Positions 27,433 to 36,495 of a stretch of DNA of 64,000 bases are shown here, piece by piece; the stretch's first letter is position 1, and each line of letters opens with the position of its first letter. The notes under the pieces were generated by a model. The model saw only the letters and a list, made by a program, of their open reading frames with translations, was not told the origin of the DNA and did no database searches. A program made the position numbers and the translations under genes. The DNA is from Parahoeflea olei (GTDB taxonomy: Bacteria; Pseudomonadota; Alphaproteobacteria; Rhizobiales; Rhizobiaceae): assembly GCF_001703635.1 (NCBI RefSeq), contig NZ_LQZT01000049.1, forward strand, positions 156,389-220,388, in the 5' to 3' direction.

Positions 27433-28833
27433 CTACTTCGACCCGAAGCGGTAGAGCGGTATCGACGTGTGCAGGAAATTGCCTCCCGGGCGTTGGAGCC
27501 ACCCGTCGCAGTTCCGGTCGAGACGGATGGCGAAATCATTGGCAAGCCGGATCATGAGTTCGGAAGGCTGTGATGTCTCGAACAGGGAAATCAGGCGCGA
27601 ATCCATCTCGCTGTTGAAAAGAATTTCGGCATATATCGCTGTCTCAAACGGTTCCATCGCGTCGGGATCAAAAGCCTCGCCGGACTTAATCTTGTCGACG
27701 GTCTCTTTCCACTGCGGCCATGTCTTCGAGAATTCGCCGGACAGCGAGATCGGCGGGACCGGCTGCCGGTCGGGGCCGTCGCCGATTATCTGTTGCGCAA
27801 CGGCCGAGGCGAGCAGCCAGTCCAGTTCGTCCCGGAGGTTGTCCCTGAAAGCTTGCCCGTTGATCGAGCCAGTCCGCTCAAGTGCTCCAAGGAGCCGGCT
27901 GCCATCCATTTCAACCACCAGGGCATCGAACATGTCGAGCCGCGCCCAGTCGATGCGTTCGCTGGCGTAGGATTGTTCGTTGTGGGCAAAGGCGTCTTCG
28001 AAGCGCAAGGCCGCATAGAGCATGCCCGTGCCTCCGGTGTAGTTCAGGACCCTGGCCAGAATGGGTGACAAGAACAGCTTGGAATCTGCGGCATGCATGG
28101 CACGGAGGGTTTCATTCCATGCAGCGCCATCACCGGAGCTGGCAGGTTCGTCGTCGAACAGGCGCGTGATGACCGGAAACGCGTGCTCGAAGAATGCGAC
28201 CTGATACCGACTGTCAAGCCGCGTCACAAAAGTCCGCCATTCACTTCGGTCCTGCCGCGCGAGCAGCATCCCTCCAGCAAGCTCGTAAACGCCTTTTCCT
28301 TCCGCTTCGCGGGCGATGGCAAGCTTGACGTCATCGGGCTGGTCCAGCATCGCCGCCACTGCGTCCTGCGCCGCCTGGAACCCGGCCCGGATGTCGAGTT
28401 TCGCCAACCCGTCGAGGAACATCCCGCGATCGTTGGACATGAGAAAGGCGCGGGCGAGCGATATGTTGGACGTCGTTGCAAAGAACTTCGGCGCAAACTC
28501 GGGCCCGAGCATTTCGCTGGCCTTCCGGTAGCCATAGCGCGAGAGAAGATAGGTCGAGGCCAGTTGGTCGGCGTCTTTCACGCCGGCTTTGAAGAATTCG
28601 AGCACGGCATCGGTGGCTTCCGCTTCCGGCATGTCGCCATAAGTAATTTTCAGGTACAGCGCCGTGCTGCCGAAATGCCGGACCTGAAACCGCGAAAGTG
28701 CCTTCGTGCGCGCGGTGAGCACATAGTCGGCAAGCGTGACGATCGCCTCCCGATTGCAGGCCTTTTCACTTGCTTGCGCCGGCCCCAATCCCGCCACCAG
28801 CACGAAAACTGCAGTTATCGCTTTTCTGAGCAC
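27433..28833 (-). CDS. exported protein of unknown function (466 residues)
   Basis: An N-terminal signal peptide (VLRKAITAVFVLVAGLGPAQA) is followed by a largely helical protein of about 440 residues rich in Ala, Leu, Asp and Phe, without membrane segments or recognised catalytic motifs. Two Cys occur in the mature part (KACNRE near its start, RNCDGW near the end). I prefer GTG 28833, with GGGAG eleven bases upstream, over GTG 28845, which has no room for a ribosome site. The gene lies between ndk and a repeat of the ndk 3' end, so it may be an acquired segment. Two 60-base samples (27541-27660) have 57% and 45% G+C. Confidence 0.72.
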   Translation of the reverse strand: MLRKAITAVFVLVAGLGPAQASEKACNREAIVTLADYVLTARTKALSRFQVRHFGSTALYLKITYGDMPEAEATDAVLEFFKAGVKDADQLASTYLLSRYGYRKASEMLGPEFAPKFFATTSNISLARAFLMSNDRGMFLDGLAKLDIRAGFQAAQDAVAAMLDQPDDVKLAIAREAEGKGVYELAGGMLLARQDRSEWRTFVTRLDSRYQVAFFEHAFPVITRLFDDEPASSGDGAAWNETLRAMHAADSKLFLSPILARVLNYTGGTGMLYAALRFEDAFAHNEQSYASERIDWARLDMFDALVVEMDGSRLLGALERTGSINGQAFRDNLRDELDWLLASAVAQQIIGDGPDRQPVPPISLSGEFSKTWPQWKETVDKIKSGEAFDPDAMEPFETAIYAEILFNSEMDSRLISLFETSQPSELMIRLANDFAIRLDRNCDGWLQRPGGNFLHTSIPLYRFGSK

Positions 28834-28959
28834 TTGCTGATCCACTCCCGGCGCCGGTTATACTGCCGGTACGGAGACTAGGCACAATAACCGGTCCACT
28901 CAAGATTGTACCTGCAGTTGCTTCTGCGGCACGAACGCTTGCGAAGATCCGCAGGCCAG

Positions 28960-29002
28960 GAAATCGCCTACTGGTTCTCGGAAACCGAAATCGTCGGCTG
29001 AA
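28960..29002 (+). pseudogene. duplicated 3' end of ndk
   Basis: These 43 bases match 27292-27334 of ndk at 39 positions and keep its frame: they read EIAYWFSETEIVG and stop, against EIAYWFSGTEIVG in ndk. No upstream ndk sequence precedes them. The orientation is that of ndk. Similarity fades on both sides, and the following bases are strongly AT-rich (28981-29040 is 35% G+C). It is a remnant of an ndk gene or a displaced 3' end. Confidence 0.8.
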
Positions 29003-29247
29003 TCACATTCTCGATGAAAGTGCATAAAATATTGAAATAATTTATGAAAACTGTCCCTAAAGGGCTCGGCTTTTCTGTTCGGGCGTCGCCGATGCGTGCG
29101 CCTGCGTTTGCGATGGGAACTGACCAACCCCGAGCCAATCCCGTCTCAGGATCTGCGGTGTCGCAGGTCAAGTCGCCCGGCTTCTCCATCTTCCAGGCGA
29201 CTGGACTTTTGTTCACGGGACCAATGCCCGCCGGCGCGGGGAAGCGC

Positions 29248-30279
29248 TTACTGGGCCGCGAAAAACGTCGCAACCGCATCGGCGATCATCGCGTGGAGGG
29301 CGCGCCGCTCTGTCGTCCCGTCGATGCAGACAAACCTGTCCGCCGGTTCCTCTTCGGCAAGGATCGCGAGGCCGTTTTCGGTGCATTCGCCGAGAAAATC
29401 GAAATGCGCCAGTCCGGCAGGCTCAAGATAGGTGACCGAGGATTTGGGCAGGGCCGCCACAAGCGCACGCGATTCCACATCGAGATCGAGACCGTGGATG
29501 TCCTCCGGCGCGCCGATCACCAGAAGCGGCGTCTTGATCTCATTCAGGCTCGCAGGCGAGAACGCCTGCGTTCCGCCAAGGTCGAACACGGCGATGCCCC
29601 GGAGTCTCGGATCGGAGAGATCCGCCTGCATTGCCGCCCGGTCTTCCGGCGTCTTGCCGATGTTCCATCTGTCGAAGATGTCACAGGTCAATTCATCGGG
29701 ATGGGCGGCGCAATAGGTCTTGAACGTTTCCCGGTCGTAGCGTCCGCCCGCCAGTTCCACGGCGGTGAACCCGCCCAGCGAATGCCCGGCCATGAAAATG
29801 CGGTCCGGGTCGATGGTACCGCTCAGGCTTGAGCTCGCCAAAAGGTGGTCGATCAGCCGCGAGATGTCTTTGGGCCGCTCCCACATCTGCCGGGCGTCGT
29901 CCGCATCGCGCAACCAGGTCGAGGTTCCGGGATGGCTGATCGCCGCCACGACATAGCCCCGCCGGGCGAGGTCTGCCGCAAGCCAGGACTGGTTCATCGC
30001 GTTGCCATACATGCCGTGCGACACCACCACGAGCGGAAAGCGCCCGGGTGCCACCGGTGCCTCCGCGATGGCCTCGATCCCGGCCCAGACCGGATTTGCA
30101 TGATGGGTCGCCAGGCCCTCGGTCTGAGATGTCGGATACCAGACATAGCCCTTGAGATCGCGGTGCCCGGTCCGGTCGGTGATCTTCAGGTCCGCAAGTC
30201 CGGTTTGATAGTCCTGGGCCTGTGCGCTAAAGGTCAGCGTCAGGATGGCGAGCGCCGCGATTTTCAGAAGATGGTTCAT
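29248..30279 (-). CDS. secreted alpha/beta hydrolase (dienelactone/PAF-acetylhydrolase-like)
   Basis: A 343-residue exported hydrolase with a signal peptide (1-21, ending AQAQ). The nucleophile elbow GHSLGG, the oxyanion-hole stretch VVSHGMYGNAM and a late catalytic-type region with AHFDF support the fold. It resembles predicted dienelactone hydrolases and lipoprotein-associated acetylhydrolases; ester substrates are likely but unspecified. ATG 30279 has AAGGAG seven bases upstream. It diverges from a membrane-bound AraC-type regulator across 130 bp, which suggests regulation by that protein. Confidence 0.85.
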   Translation of the reverse strand: MNHLLKIAALAILTLTFSAQAQDYQTGLADLKITDRTGHRDLKGYVWYPTSQTEGLATHHANPVWAGIEAIAEAPVAPGRFPLVVVSHGMYGNAMNQSWLAADLARRGYVVAAISHPGTSTWLRDADDARQMWERPKDISRLIDHLLASSSLSGTIDPDRIFMAGHSLGGFTAVELAGGRYDRETFKTYCAAHPDELTCDIFDRWNIGKTPEDRAAMQADLSDPRLRGIAVFDLGGTQAFSPASLNEIKTPLLVIGAPEDIHGLDLDVESRALVAALPKSSVTYLEPAGLAHFDFLGECTENGLAILAEEEPADRFVCIDGTTERRALHAMIADAVATFFAAQ

Positions 30280-30409
30280 AGCTTGCTCCTTTTTGGAAGG
30301 GTCGGTCCCTCCGAAATCATCCAGGCGCATCGCAAAAACAATGGGATAGGTGAGCCATCGGTGTCCTTGATCACGTTCGAGGACAGCGCCGCGAGAAAGA
30401 GGACAGTTC

Positions 30410-31453
30410 ATGCAGGATACGGTGCTGGCCTTGCCGCTGCCGCTTCTATCGGCGCTGTTGTGCGCGGTCATTGCCGTGCTGGTGCTGCGGCTCGATCTCG
30501 GCAGCGACAAGGCGCCGGTTCTGTTTTCAGCCCTGTTTGCGCTGTTTGCCCTGCAGGCGCTGCTGGTCGGTGTCCGCTTCGGCTACGGCATCGATCACTT
30601 TGTCGGCCTGCAACGGGTGTTGCCGCTGTTCACCGGCCCGCTGATCTATCTGGCATTCTCAGCCCTTGCGGTGCCTGCGGCGCCATTCCGGAAAATGCTT
30701 GTTTGGCATCTGGGCGCCGTGATTGCGGTCATTCTGGCCCTGCAGGCTCTGCCCGACAGGATCGGTCCCGGCGACTGGGCGATCGGCATCAGCTATGTTT
30801 TCTACGTGATTGCGCTGCTGCGGCTGTGGCGCACAGGTCCCGATGGCCTCATTCATGCGCGGCTCGATGTGGCGCGCGATGTCAACCGCTGGATGCTGTG
30901 GGCGGCAGGATTGCTGATGGTCACGCTCGCGCTCGATATCGCGATTGCGGCAAGCTTCGCCATGCAGATGAGCGCGCAGGTGTCTGCGATCATCTCCTAT
31001 GGTACGGCGATGCTGATCCTGTTCCTCCTGGGGGTTGTTCTGGTTCTGCCGCGGTTCCTGAAGGAGCGCGCTGCCAGGCCACGGACTTCGACCACAGTCG
31101 ATGCCGAGGCCGCCAGGCTTGAGGCGGCCGCCTGTGAATTGCTACGCTCGACCGAGCTCTATCTCGATCCGGACCTGTCGGTCCAGAGGCTGGCAAAACG
31201 CCTGCATGTGCCGGTGCGAAACCTGTCTCTCGCCATCAATGAGAGCAAGGGCATGAATGTGTCGCAATATGTCAACGGCTTCAGGCTGTCCCATGCCGCG
31301 GACCTGCTCGTGAGCAGTGACGACAGCGTTGCAGCGATCATGGTTCGGTCCGGTTTTCTCACGCGCTCGAACTTCTACCGCGAGTTCCAGCGGGTCTATG
31401 GCCAGACGCCTGCGGCCTACCGCCAAGCCAGGCTGCAAGCGGTGGACCGGTGA
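30410..31453 (+). CDS. AraC family regulator with N-terminal multi-pass membrane domain
   Basis: The 347-residue protein has about seven hydrophobic segments in residues 1-225 and a C-terminal AraC DNA-binding domain (about 240-340) with two helix-turn-helix units; VQRLAKRLHVPVRNLSLAI and AAIMVRSGFLTRSNFYREFQ are the recognition parts, ending GQTPAAYRQ. Such regulators sense a signal at the membrane and act on nearby genes. The divergently placed secreted hydrolase is the obvious target, though this is inference. Confidence 0.88.
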   Translation: MQDTVLALPLPLLSALLCAVIAVLVLRLDLGSDKAPVLFSALFALFALQALLVGVRFGYGIDHFVGLQRVLPLFTGPLIYLAFSALAVPAAPFRKMLVWHLGAVIAVILALQALPDRIGPGDWAIGISYVFYVIALLRLWRTGPDGLIHARLDVARDVNRWMLWAAGLLMVTLALDIAIAASFAMQMSAQVSAIISYGTAMLILFLLGVVLVLPRFLKERAARPRTSTTVDAEAARLEAAACELLRSTELYLDPDLSVQRLAKRLHVPVRNLSLAINESKGMNVSQYVNGFRLSHAADLLVSSDDSVAAIMVRSGFLTRSNFYREFQRVYGQTPAAYRQARLQAVDR

Positions 31454-31501
31454 CGCTGCATCCGTTTTGGAGCGGCGCTCACATCACCGTGCTACCGCCG
31501 C

Positions 31502-31960
31502 TTAATCTCCGGCAGCCTCATATTCGGCCATCAGCTTCGGCAGTTCCTCCATGGCAGGAAAGCCCTCGTAGCTGTGCCGGGCAGGGGTGGTGGCCCAGGG
31601 CAGCTTTTCGGCGGTTACCGTTTCGATGAAGGGTGTGAACCAGCTCGAATCCTCAAGAAGCGTCGGGCGCACATTGACCATCGCCTCGTAGCCTTCGATG
31701 CGCGTGAACATCCAGGTCATGCAGTCGGGGCAGAAATGGTGGTGCAACTCAGGCCCCTTGAGGCCGCCGATCACGGTGTCGCCTTCGGTGACGCGGAAGC
31801 CCTCGGCCGGCATTATTGCGGTCAGCGAATAGGCGCTGCTGCTCATGCGCTGGCAGCCGCTGCAATGACAGGCGGCCGTCATCATCGGCGGTTGCGAGAT
31901 CTCGAACTTGACCCGACCGCACCGGCAAGAGCCGGACATGGGCAATTTCTTTGGCTTCAT
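31502..31960 (-). CDS. GFA family zinc protein
   Basis: A 152-residue protein of the glutathione-dependent formaldehyde-activating (GFA/CENP-V) fold. Zinc-binding cysteines are visible in SCRCGRVKF, ACHCSGCQR and HFCPDCMTW. Members of this family bind glutathione and small adducts, but few have a proven reaction; the name does not establish formaldehyde activity. It is a single gene ahead of ung with an 85-bp gap. Confidence 0.87.
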   Translation of the reverse strand: MKPKKLPMSGSCRCGRVKFEISQPPMMTAACHCSGCQRMSSSAYSLTAIMPAEGFRVTEGDTVIGGLKGPELHHHFCPDCMTWMFTRIEGYEAMVNVRPTLLEDSSWFTPFIETVTAEKLPWATTPARHSYEGFPAMEELPKLMAEYEAAGD

Positions 31961-32045
31961 GGCATTGGTCTCCTGTGCTTGACCGGCGGCGCTTATATCG
32001 GCCGACCGGTCTTCCGCTTGTGCATCGCCGCGTCCGAAACCGATA

Positions 32046-32726
32046 TCACGCCGCCGCCGGCAACCGCCAATCGATCGGCGTTAAGCCGTTCTTCTCCAGA
32101 AACGCATTCGCCTTCGAGAAATGCCGGCAGCCGAGGAAGCCGCGATGGGCCGACAGCGGCGAGGGGTGGGAGGCTTCGAGCACCAGATGGCGCCCGCGGT
32201 CGACGAAGCCGGCCTTCTTTTGCGCATGCGACCCCCACAGCAGGAAGACCACCGGATGATCGAGCGCGTTGACGCTTTCGATCACCGCGTCGGTGAACGG
32301 CTCCCAGCCGCGGCCCTGGTGCGAGCCGGCAAGGCCTCGCTCGACGCTGAGCACGCTGTTGAGCAAGAGCACGCCCTGCCGCGCCCAGGTCTCAAGACAG
32401 CCGTGGCGGGGCGGGGCGATGCCGAGATCGGCCTCGATCTCCTTGTAGATGTTTTTGAGCGACGGCGGCACGCGCGTGCCGGGCCGGACCGAAAAGCTCA
32501 AGCCATGCGCCTGGCCCTCGCCGTGATAGGGGTCCTGGCCGAGGATCACGACCTTGACCTTGTCGAGCGGGGTGAGCTCAAGCGCGGCGAAATAATTGGC
32601 TTCTGCGGGAAAGATCTCTTTTCCGGCGGCGATTTCCGATGCCAGGAAGGCCTGGAGCGCAGCCATCGACGGGCTTGCGACGGCATCCGACAGCGCCGCC
32701 GTCCAGCTCCCGTCGAGCCGCTCCAT
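32046..32726 (-). CDS. ung: uracil-DNA glycosylase
   Basis: Family 1 UDG removes uracil from DNA to start base excision repair. The catalytic motif GQDPYHGEGQAHGLSFSV, with the water-activating Asp and binding Tyr, and the DNA-intercalation loop HPSPLSAHRGF are both intact. The start ATG 32726 gives 226 residues, matching the family. It follows moaE by 5 bp and is probably the last gene of the pgsA-moaD-moaE operon. Confidence 0.95.
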   Translation of the reverse strand: MERLDGSWTAALSDAVASPSMAALQAFLASEIAAGKEIFPAEANYFAALELTPLDKVKVVILGQDPYHGEGQAHGLSFSVRPGTRVPPSLKNIYKEIEADLGIAPPRHGCLETWARQGVLLLNSVLSVERGLAGSHQGRGWEPFTDAVIESVNALDHPVVFLLWGSHAQKKAGFVDRGRHLVLEASHPSPLSAHRGFLGCRHFSKANAFLEKNGLTPIDWRLPAAA

Positions 32727-32731
32727 GCCCT

Positions 32732-33232
32732 TCACTGCGCCGAGGTCCAGCGCGCCTTGGCCGCGTCGTCGGCATCCTTGGCCGAAACCCACTCGCCGGT
32801 GCCGCCGTCCTTCAGGTGTTCCTTCTTCCAGAACGGCGCATCGGTCTTGAGATAGTCCATCAGGAACGCGGCGCCGTCGAAGGCGGCCTGGCGGTGCGGC
32901 GCGGCGGCCACCACCAGCACGATATTGCCGCCGGGCGCGATCTTGCCATGGCGGTGGATCGCGAGAATGCCCTGCAGCGAGAACCGGGCGACCGCCTCGG
33001 TTGCGATCGCGCGGATCGCGCGCTCGGCCATGCCCGGATAGTGCTCGAGTTCGAGCGCTGCGAGCCGGCCGCCCTCGTCGCGGCAGAGCCCCGTGAAGGT
33101 GACCACCGCGCCGATGTCGGCGCGGCCGGCGGTGAGCGCGGCGATCTCTGCGGCGCTGTCGAAATCATGTGCCTGGATGCGCACGTCGACCCGGTGCGCC
33201 GCCTCGTCGGGCATGCGAGCGGCCACGGTCAC
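32732..33232 (-). CDS. moaE: molybdopterin synthase catalytic subunit
   Basis: MoaE inserts sulfur from the MoaD thiocarboxylate into precursor Z to make molybdopterin. The 166-residue protein shows GAVVTFTGLCRDEG, the motif LELEHYPGMAE, the AIHRHGKIAPGG loop and the catalytic-lysine region FWKKEHL. I choose GTG 33232, placed 6 bases after GGAGG in the end of moaD, over ATG 33214. The cofactor could serve the molybdopterin oxidoreductase at 44.7 kb. Confidence 0.94.
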   Translation of the reverse strand: MTVAARMPDEAAHRVDVRIQAHDFDSAAEIAALTAGRADIGAVVTFTGLCRDEGGRLAALELEHYPGMAERAIRAIATEAVARFSLQGILAIHRHGKIAPGGNIVLVVAAAPHRQAAFDGAAFLMDYLKTDAPFWKKEHLKDGGTGEWVSAKDADDAAKARWTSAQ

Positions 33233-33233
33233 G

Positions 33234-33491
33234 TCAGCCTCCCGTCATCGGTGGAAACAGCGCGATTTCGCGCGCGCCGCCGATGGGTTCGTCATGGTCG
33301 GCATGTTCCTCGTCGAGCGCCGCGCGAATCACACCGGGCACCTGGAGCGCCGCCTCGTATTCCTCGCCGAGCGTGGCGAGATGCGCGATCAGCTCCCCCA
33401 CGGTCTTCACCTCCGGGGGAAGGTCGATCTCCTCGGACCCCTTGCCGATGCGCTCGCGCACCCAGGCGAAATACACAAGTCTCACGCTCAT
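33234..33491 (-). CDS. moaD: molybdopterin synthase sulfur carrier subunit
   Basis: An 85-residue ubiquitin-fold protein ending in the double glycine (PPMTGG) that is adenylated and thiocarboxylated by MoeB. It begins MSVRLVYFAWVRERIG and has the typical MoaD length. Its start overlaps the pgsA stop by four bases (ATGA), and moaE begins one base after its stop, so the three are translationally linked. Confidence 0.95.
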   Translation of the reverse strand: MSVRLVYFAWVRERIGKGSEEIDLPPEVKTVGELIAHLATLGEEYEAALQVPGVIRAALDEEHADHDEPIGGAREIALFPPMTGG

Positions 33492-34072
33492 TCGTCCACC
33501 ACATGTCTCAGCCCGGCCTTGAAATAGTCGTAGCCGGTGTAAATCGTAATCAGCGCGGACAGCCACAGCATGCCGATGCCGATCTCGGTCGTATAGGGAA
33601 GTACCTTGTCGCCCGCAGGGCCGGCAAGCAGGAAGCCGAGCGCGATCATCTGCAGCGTGGTTTTCCACTTGGCGATGCGGGTGACCGGTACCGAGACCTT
33701 GAGCGCGGCGAGATACTCGCGCAGGCCCGACACCAGGATTTCGCGGCACAGGATGATGATCGCCGCCCAGATCGACCAGCCGGCGATGGTGCCGTCGGCG
33801 GCGATCAGCAGCAGGATCGAGGACACCAGCAGCTTGTCGGCGATCGGATCGAGCATGCGGCCGATATTCGAGGTCTGGTCCCAGATGCGGGCGAGGTAGC
33901 CATCGAAGAAATCCGTCACCGATGCGAGGGCGAAGATCGCGAGCGCGCTCCAGCGTGCGAAATCCGAGCCGTGCAGCTTGCCTTCGATGAAAAAACACAA
34001 CACGATCAACGGGACGGCCAGGATCCGCCCGTAGGTCAGCATATTCGGTATGTTAAGCGCGCGCGACGCCAT
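33488..34072 (-). CDS. pgsA: CDP-diacylglycerol-glycerol-3-phosphate phosphatidyltransferase
   Basis: PgsA makes phosphatidylglycerol phosphate in the inner membrane. The 194-residue protein has five or six membrane helices and the CDP-alcohol motif DFFDGYLAR-x8-GRMLDPIADK with all acidic residues present. ATG 34072 (MASRALNIPNMLTYGR) is the start that matches the family. The order uvrC-pgsA-moaD-moaE is characteristic of Rhizobiales. A second CDP-alcohol transferase lies at 56.0 kb. Confidence 0.94.
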   Translation of the reverse strand: MASRALNIPNMLTYGRILAVPLIVLCFFIEGKLHGSDFARWSALAIFALASVTDFFDGYLARIWDQTSNIGRMLDPIADKLLVSSILLLIAADGTIAGWSIWAAIIILCREILVSGLREYLAALKVSVPVTRIAKWKTTLQMIALGFLLAGPAGDKVLPYTTEIGIGMLWLSALITIYTGYDYFKAGLRHVVDE

Positions 34073-34187
34073 GGAGCACCCCGTTTCAGGATTTTGCGCA
34101 AGATGCGCGGGAGCGGCCCCAAAGGTCAACCGCTGCCGCATGGCTTCGCGCGCAAATGCCGCAAATATGATGGAATTCCGGTACCTG

Positions 34188-36269
34188 CTACCGGTTCTCC
34201 TCGTGAAAATGGTTGTAGATGAGTTCGGCCACAGCCTCGGAAATGCCTTCGACCTTGATCAGGTCATCCACGCCTGCGCGTGAAACCGCCTTGGCGGTGC
34301 CGAAATGGTGCAGCAGCGCGCGCTTGCGCGCAGGCCCGATTCCCGCGATTTCGTCGAGCGGATTGGCGACCATCTCCTTCTTGCGCCGCGCCCGGTGCGA
34401 GCCGATGGCGAAGCGGTGCGCCTCGTCGCGCAGGCGCTGGACGAAATAGAGCACCGGGTCGCGCGGCGGCAGGGTGAAATCGGGCTTGCCGTCGACGAAG
34501 AAGCGCTCGCGGCCCGCCTCGCGGTGCATGCCCTTGGCGACGCCGATGGCGGTCACCTTGTCGGCGATGCCGAGCTCGTCGAGGATCGCCCGGACCGCAC
34601 TCATCTGGCCCTTGCCGCCGTCGATCAGCACCAGATCCGGCCAGGCGGGCATGCCGGCCGAGGGCGTCGCATCGGTGTCGTCCGCCTCGTCGGGCCTGAC
34701 CGGCCCCTCGCCATGCTCCTTGATCAGCCGCGAGAAGCGCCGCGTCATGACCTCGCGCATCATGCCGAAATCGTCGCCCGGGGTGATGTCGGTCGATTTG
34801 ATGTTGAACTTGCGGTACTGGCTCTTGGCGAAGCCTTCCGGCCCGGCCACGATCATGCCGCCGACCGCATTGGTGCCCATGATGTGGGAGTTGTCGTAGA
34901 CCTCGATTCGCCGCGGCGGGAAGGGCAGGTTGAAGGTCTCGGCCAGCCCCTGCAGCAGCCGCGCCTGCGAGGCGGTCTCGGCCAGGTTGCGGCCATGGGC
35001 CTCGCGCGCGTTCGACAGCACCTGGTCCACCAGTTCGCGCTTTTCGCCGCGCTGCGGCACGCTGATCGACACCTTCCGGTCCATGCGCACGCCGAGCGCC
35101 TCCTGCAGCAGTTCCCGGTCCTCGAAATCGTCCGAGACCAGGATCATCCGCGGGGTCGGCTTGTCGTCGTAGAACTGGCTGATGAAGGCGCCGAGGATTT
35201 CGCCGGGCGCCAGCGACGGGTCGGCCTTGGGGAAATAGGCGCGGTTGCCCCAGTTCTGCCCGGTGCGGAAGAAGAACACCTGGATGCAGGCCATGCCGGC
35301 ATCGTGGTGGATGGCGAAGACGTCCGCCTCCTCGACCGTGCGCGGGTTGATGCCCTGGTGGCTCTGCACATGGCTCAAGGCGGCCAGGCGGTCGCGGTAG
35401 ACCGCGGCGCGCTCGAAATCGAGGTCTTCGGAGGCTGCCTGCATGGCGCCCGCAAGCTGCGCCTTCACCGCCTGGCTGCGCCCGGACAGGAAATCCTTGG
35501 CTTCGCCCACCAGCCGTCCATAGCCCTCGGCGTCGATCTCGCCGGTGCAGGGGCCCGAGCAGCGCTTGATCTGGTAGAGCAGGCACGGCCGGGTGCGGCT
35601 GTCATAGACGCTGTCGGTGCAGGTCCTCAAGAGAAACGCGCGCTGCAGCGCGTTGATGGTGCGGCCGACCGCGCCGGCGGAGGCGAAGGGGCCGAAATAG
35701 CTGCCCTTGCGGGCGCGCGCGCCGCGATGCTTGAAGATCGCCGGCGCCGCGTGGTCGCCGGTGATCAGGATATAGGGGAACGACTTGTCGTCGCGCATCA
35801 GCACGTTGAAGCGCGGCTTCAGGCGCTTGATCAGGTTGGCCTCGAGCAGCAGCGCCTCGGTTTCGGTGCGCGTGGTGACGAACTCCATGTTGACCGTCTG
35901 CGCGATCATGCGGGTGATGCGGTTGGAATGGCCGCGCCCCTGCGCGTAGTTCGTCACCCGTTTCTTCAGGCTGCGCGCCTTGCCCACATAGAGCACGTCG
36001 CCGGCCTCGTTCATCATCCGGTAGACGCCGGGCTGGTTGGGCAGGTGCCTGACGAAGGCCTGGATCACGGCCGCGCCCTTCAGGCCGTCTTCGCGGACCG
36101 GGCTCTCGTTCCATTCTATGCCCGCGACATTGGCGACATCGGCGGGCGAGGGGATATCGGCCTCCTGAGCGTCGTCCTCGTCGGCATCCGTCTCCGCATA
36201 GATCACGCCGCCGTCATCGGGCTTTGCGTGTGCGGGCTTTTGTGGAGAAGGGGCGTGCTGGCGAGTCAT
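34188..36269 (-). CDS. uvrC: excinuclease ABC subunit C
   Basis: UvrC makes the 3' and 5' cuts beside lesions marked by UvrB in nucleotide excision repair. The 693-residue protein has a non-conserved acidic N-terminal extension (1-60), a GIY-YIG nuclease (PGVYRMMNEAGDVLYVGKAR), a central UVR motif, an RNase H-like endonuclease domain (VYDNSHIMGTNAVG, LVLIDGGKGQ) and C-terminal helix-hairpin-helices (IAGIGPARKRALLHHFG). It is longer than E. coli UvrC by the N-terminal extension, which is common in rhizobia. Confidence 0.96.
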   Translation of the reverse strand: MTRQHAPSPQKPAHAKPDDGGVIYAETDADEDDAQEADIPSPADVANVAGIEWNESPVREDGLKGAAVIQAFVRHLPNQPGVYRMMNEAGDVLYVGKARSLKKRVTNYAQGRGHSNRITRMIAQTVNMEFVTTRTETEALLLEANLIKRLKPRFNVLMRDDKSFPYILITGDHAAPAIFKHRGARARKGSYFGPFASAGAVGRTINALQRAFLLRTCTDSVYDSRTRPCLLYQIKRCSGPCTGEIDAEGYGRLVGEAKDFLSGRSQAVKAQLAGAMQAASEDLDFERAAVYRDRLAALSHVQSHQGINPRTVEEADVFAIHHDAGMACIQVFFFRTGQNWGNRAYFPKADPSLAPGEILGAFISQFYDDKPTPRMILVSDDFEDRELLQEALGVRMDRKVSISVPQRGEKRELVDQVLSNAREAHGRNLAETASQARLLQGLAETFNLPFPPRRIEVYDNSHIMGTNAVGGMIVAGPEGFAKSQYRKFNIKSTDITPGDDFGMMREVMTRRFSRLIKEHGEGPVRPDEADDTDATPSAGMPAWPDLVLIDGGKGQMSAVRAILDELGIADKVTAIGVAKGMHREAGRERFFVDGKPDFTLPPRDPVLYFVQRLRDEAHRFAIGSHRARRKKEMVANPLDEIAGIGPARKRALLHHFGTAKAVSRAGVDDLIKVEGISEAVAELIYNHFHEENR

Positions 36270-36495
36270 GGCGCGATCTTATCAGCCCTGGGGCCGAAAC
36301 GGGCAAGGGGGAGGTGCGTCTCATGCCGTTATCTGGCGTGGGGAGACCGAATTATCAAGCGCAGGCCGGGCTGCTGACAGAATCTGTCCTACCGTTCCTG
36401 AAAAATCGGTTGCAGGACGCGCGGCCGGCCGCCAGGCTTCAGGCCGACCACGCTGCCGTCCCGCGCAGATCACCCCTCGCACAGGATTTCTCCTC

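Noticed and set aside
28993..29240. Small gene in the AT-rich stretch after the ndk copy
   Set aside because: Open frames here lack ribosome sites and recognisable protein sequence.
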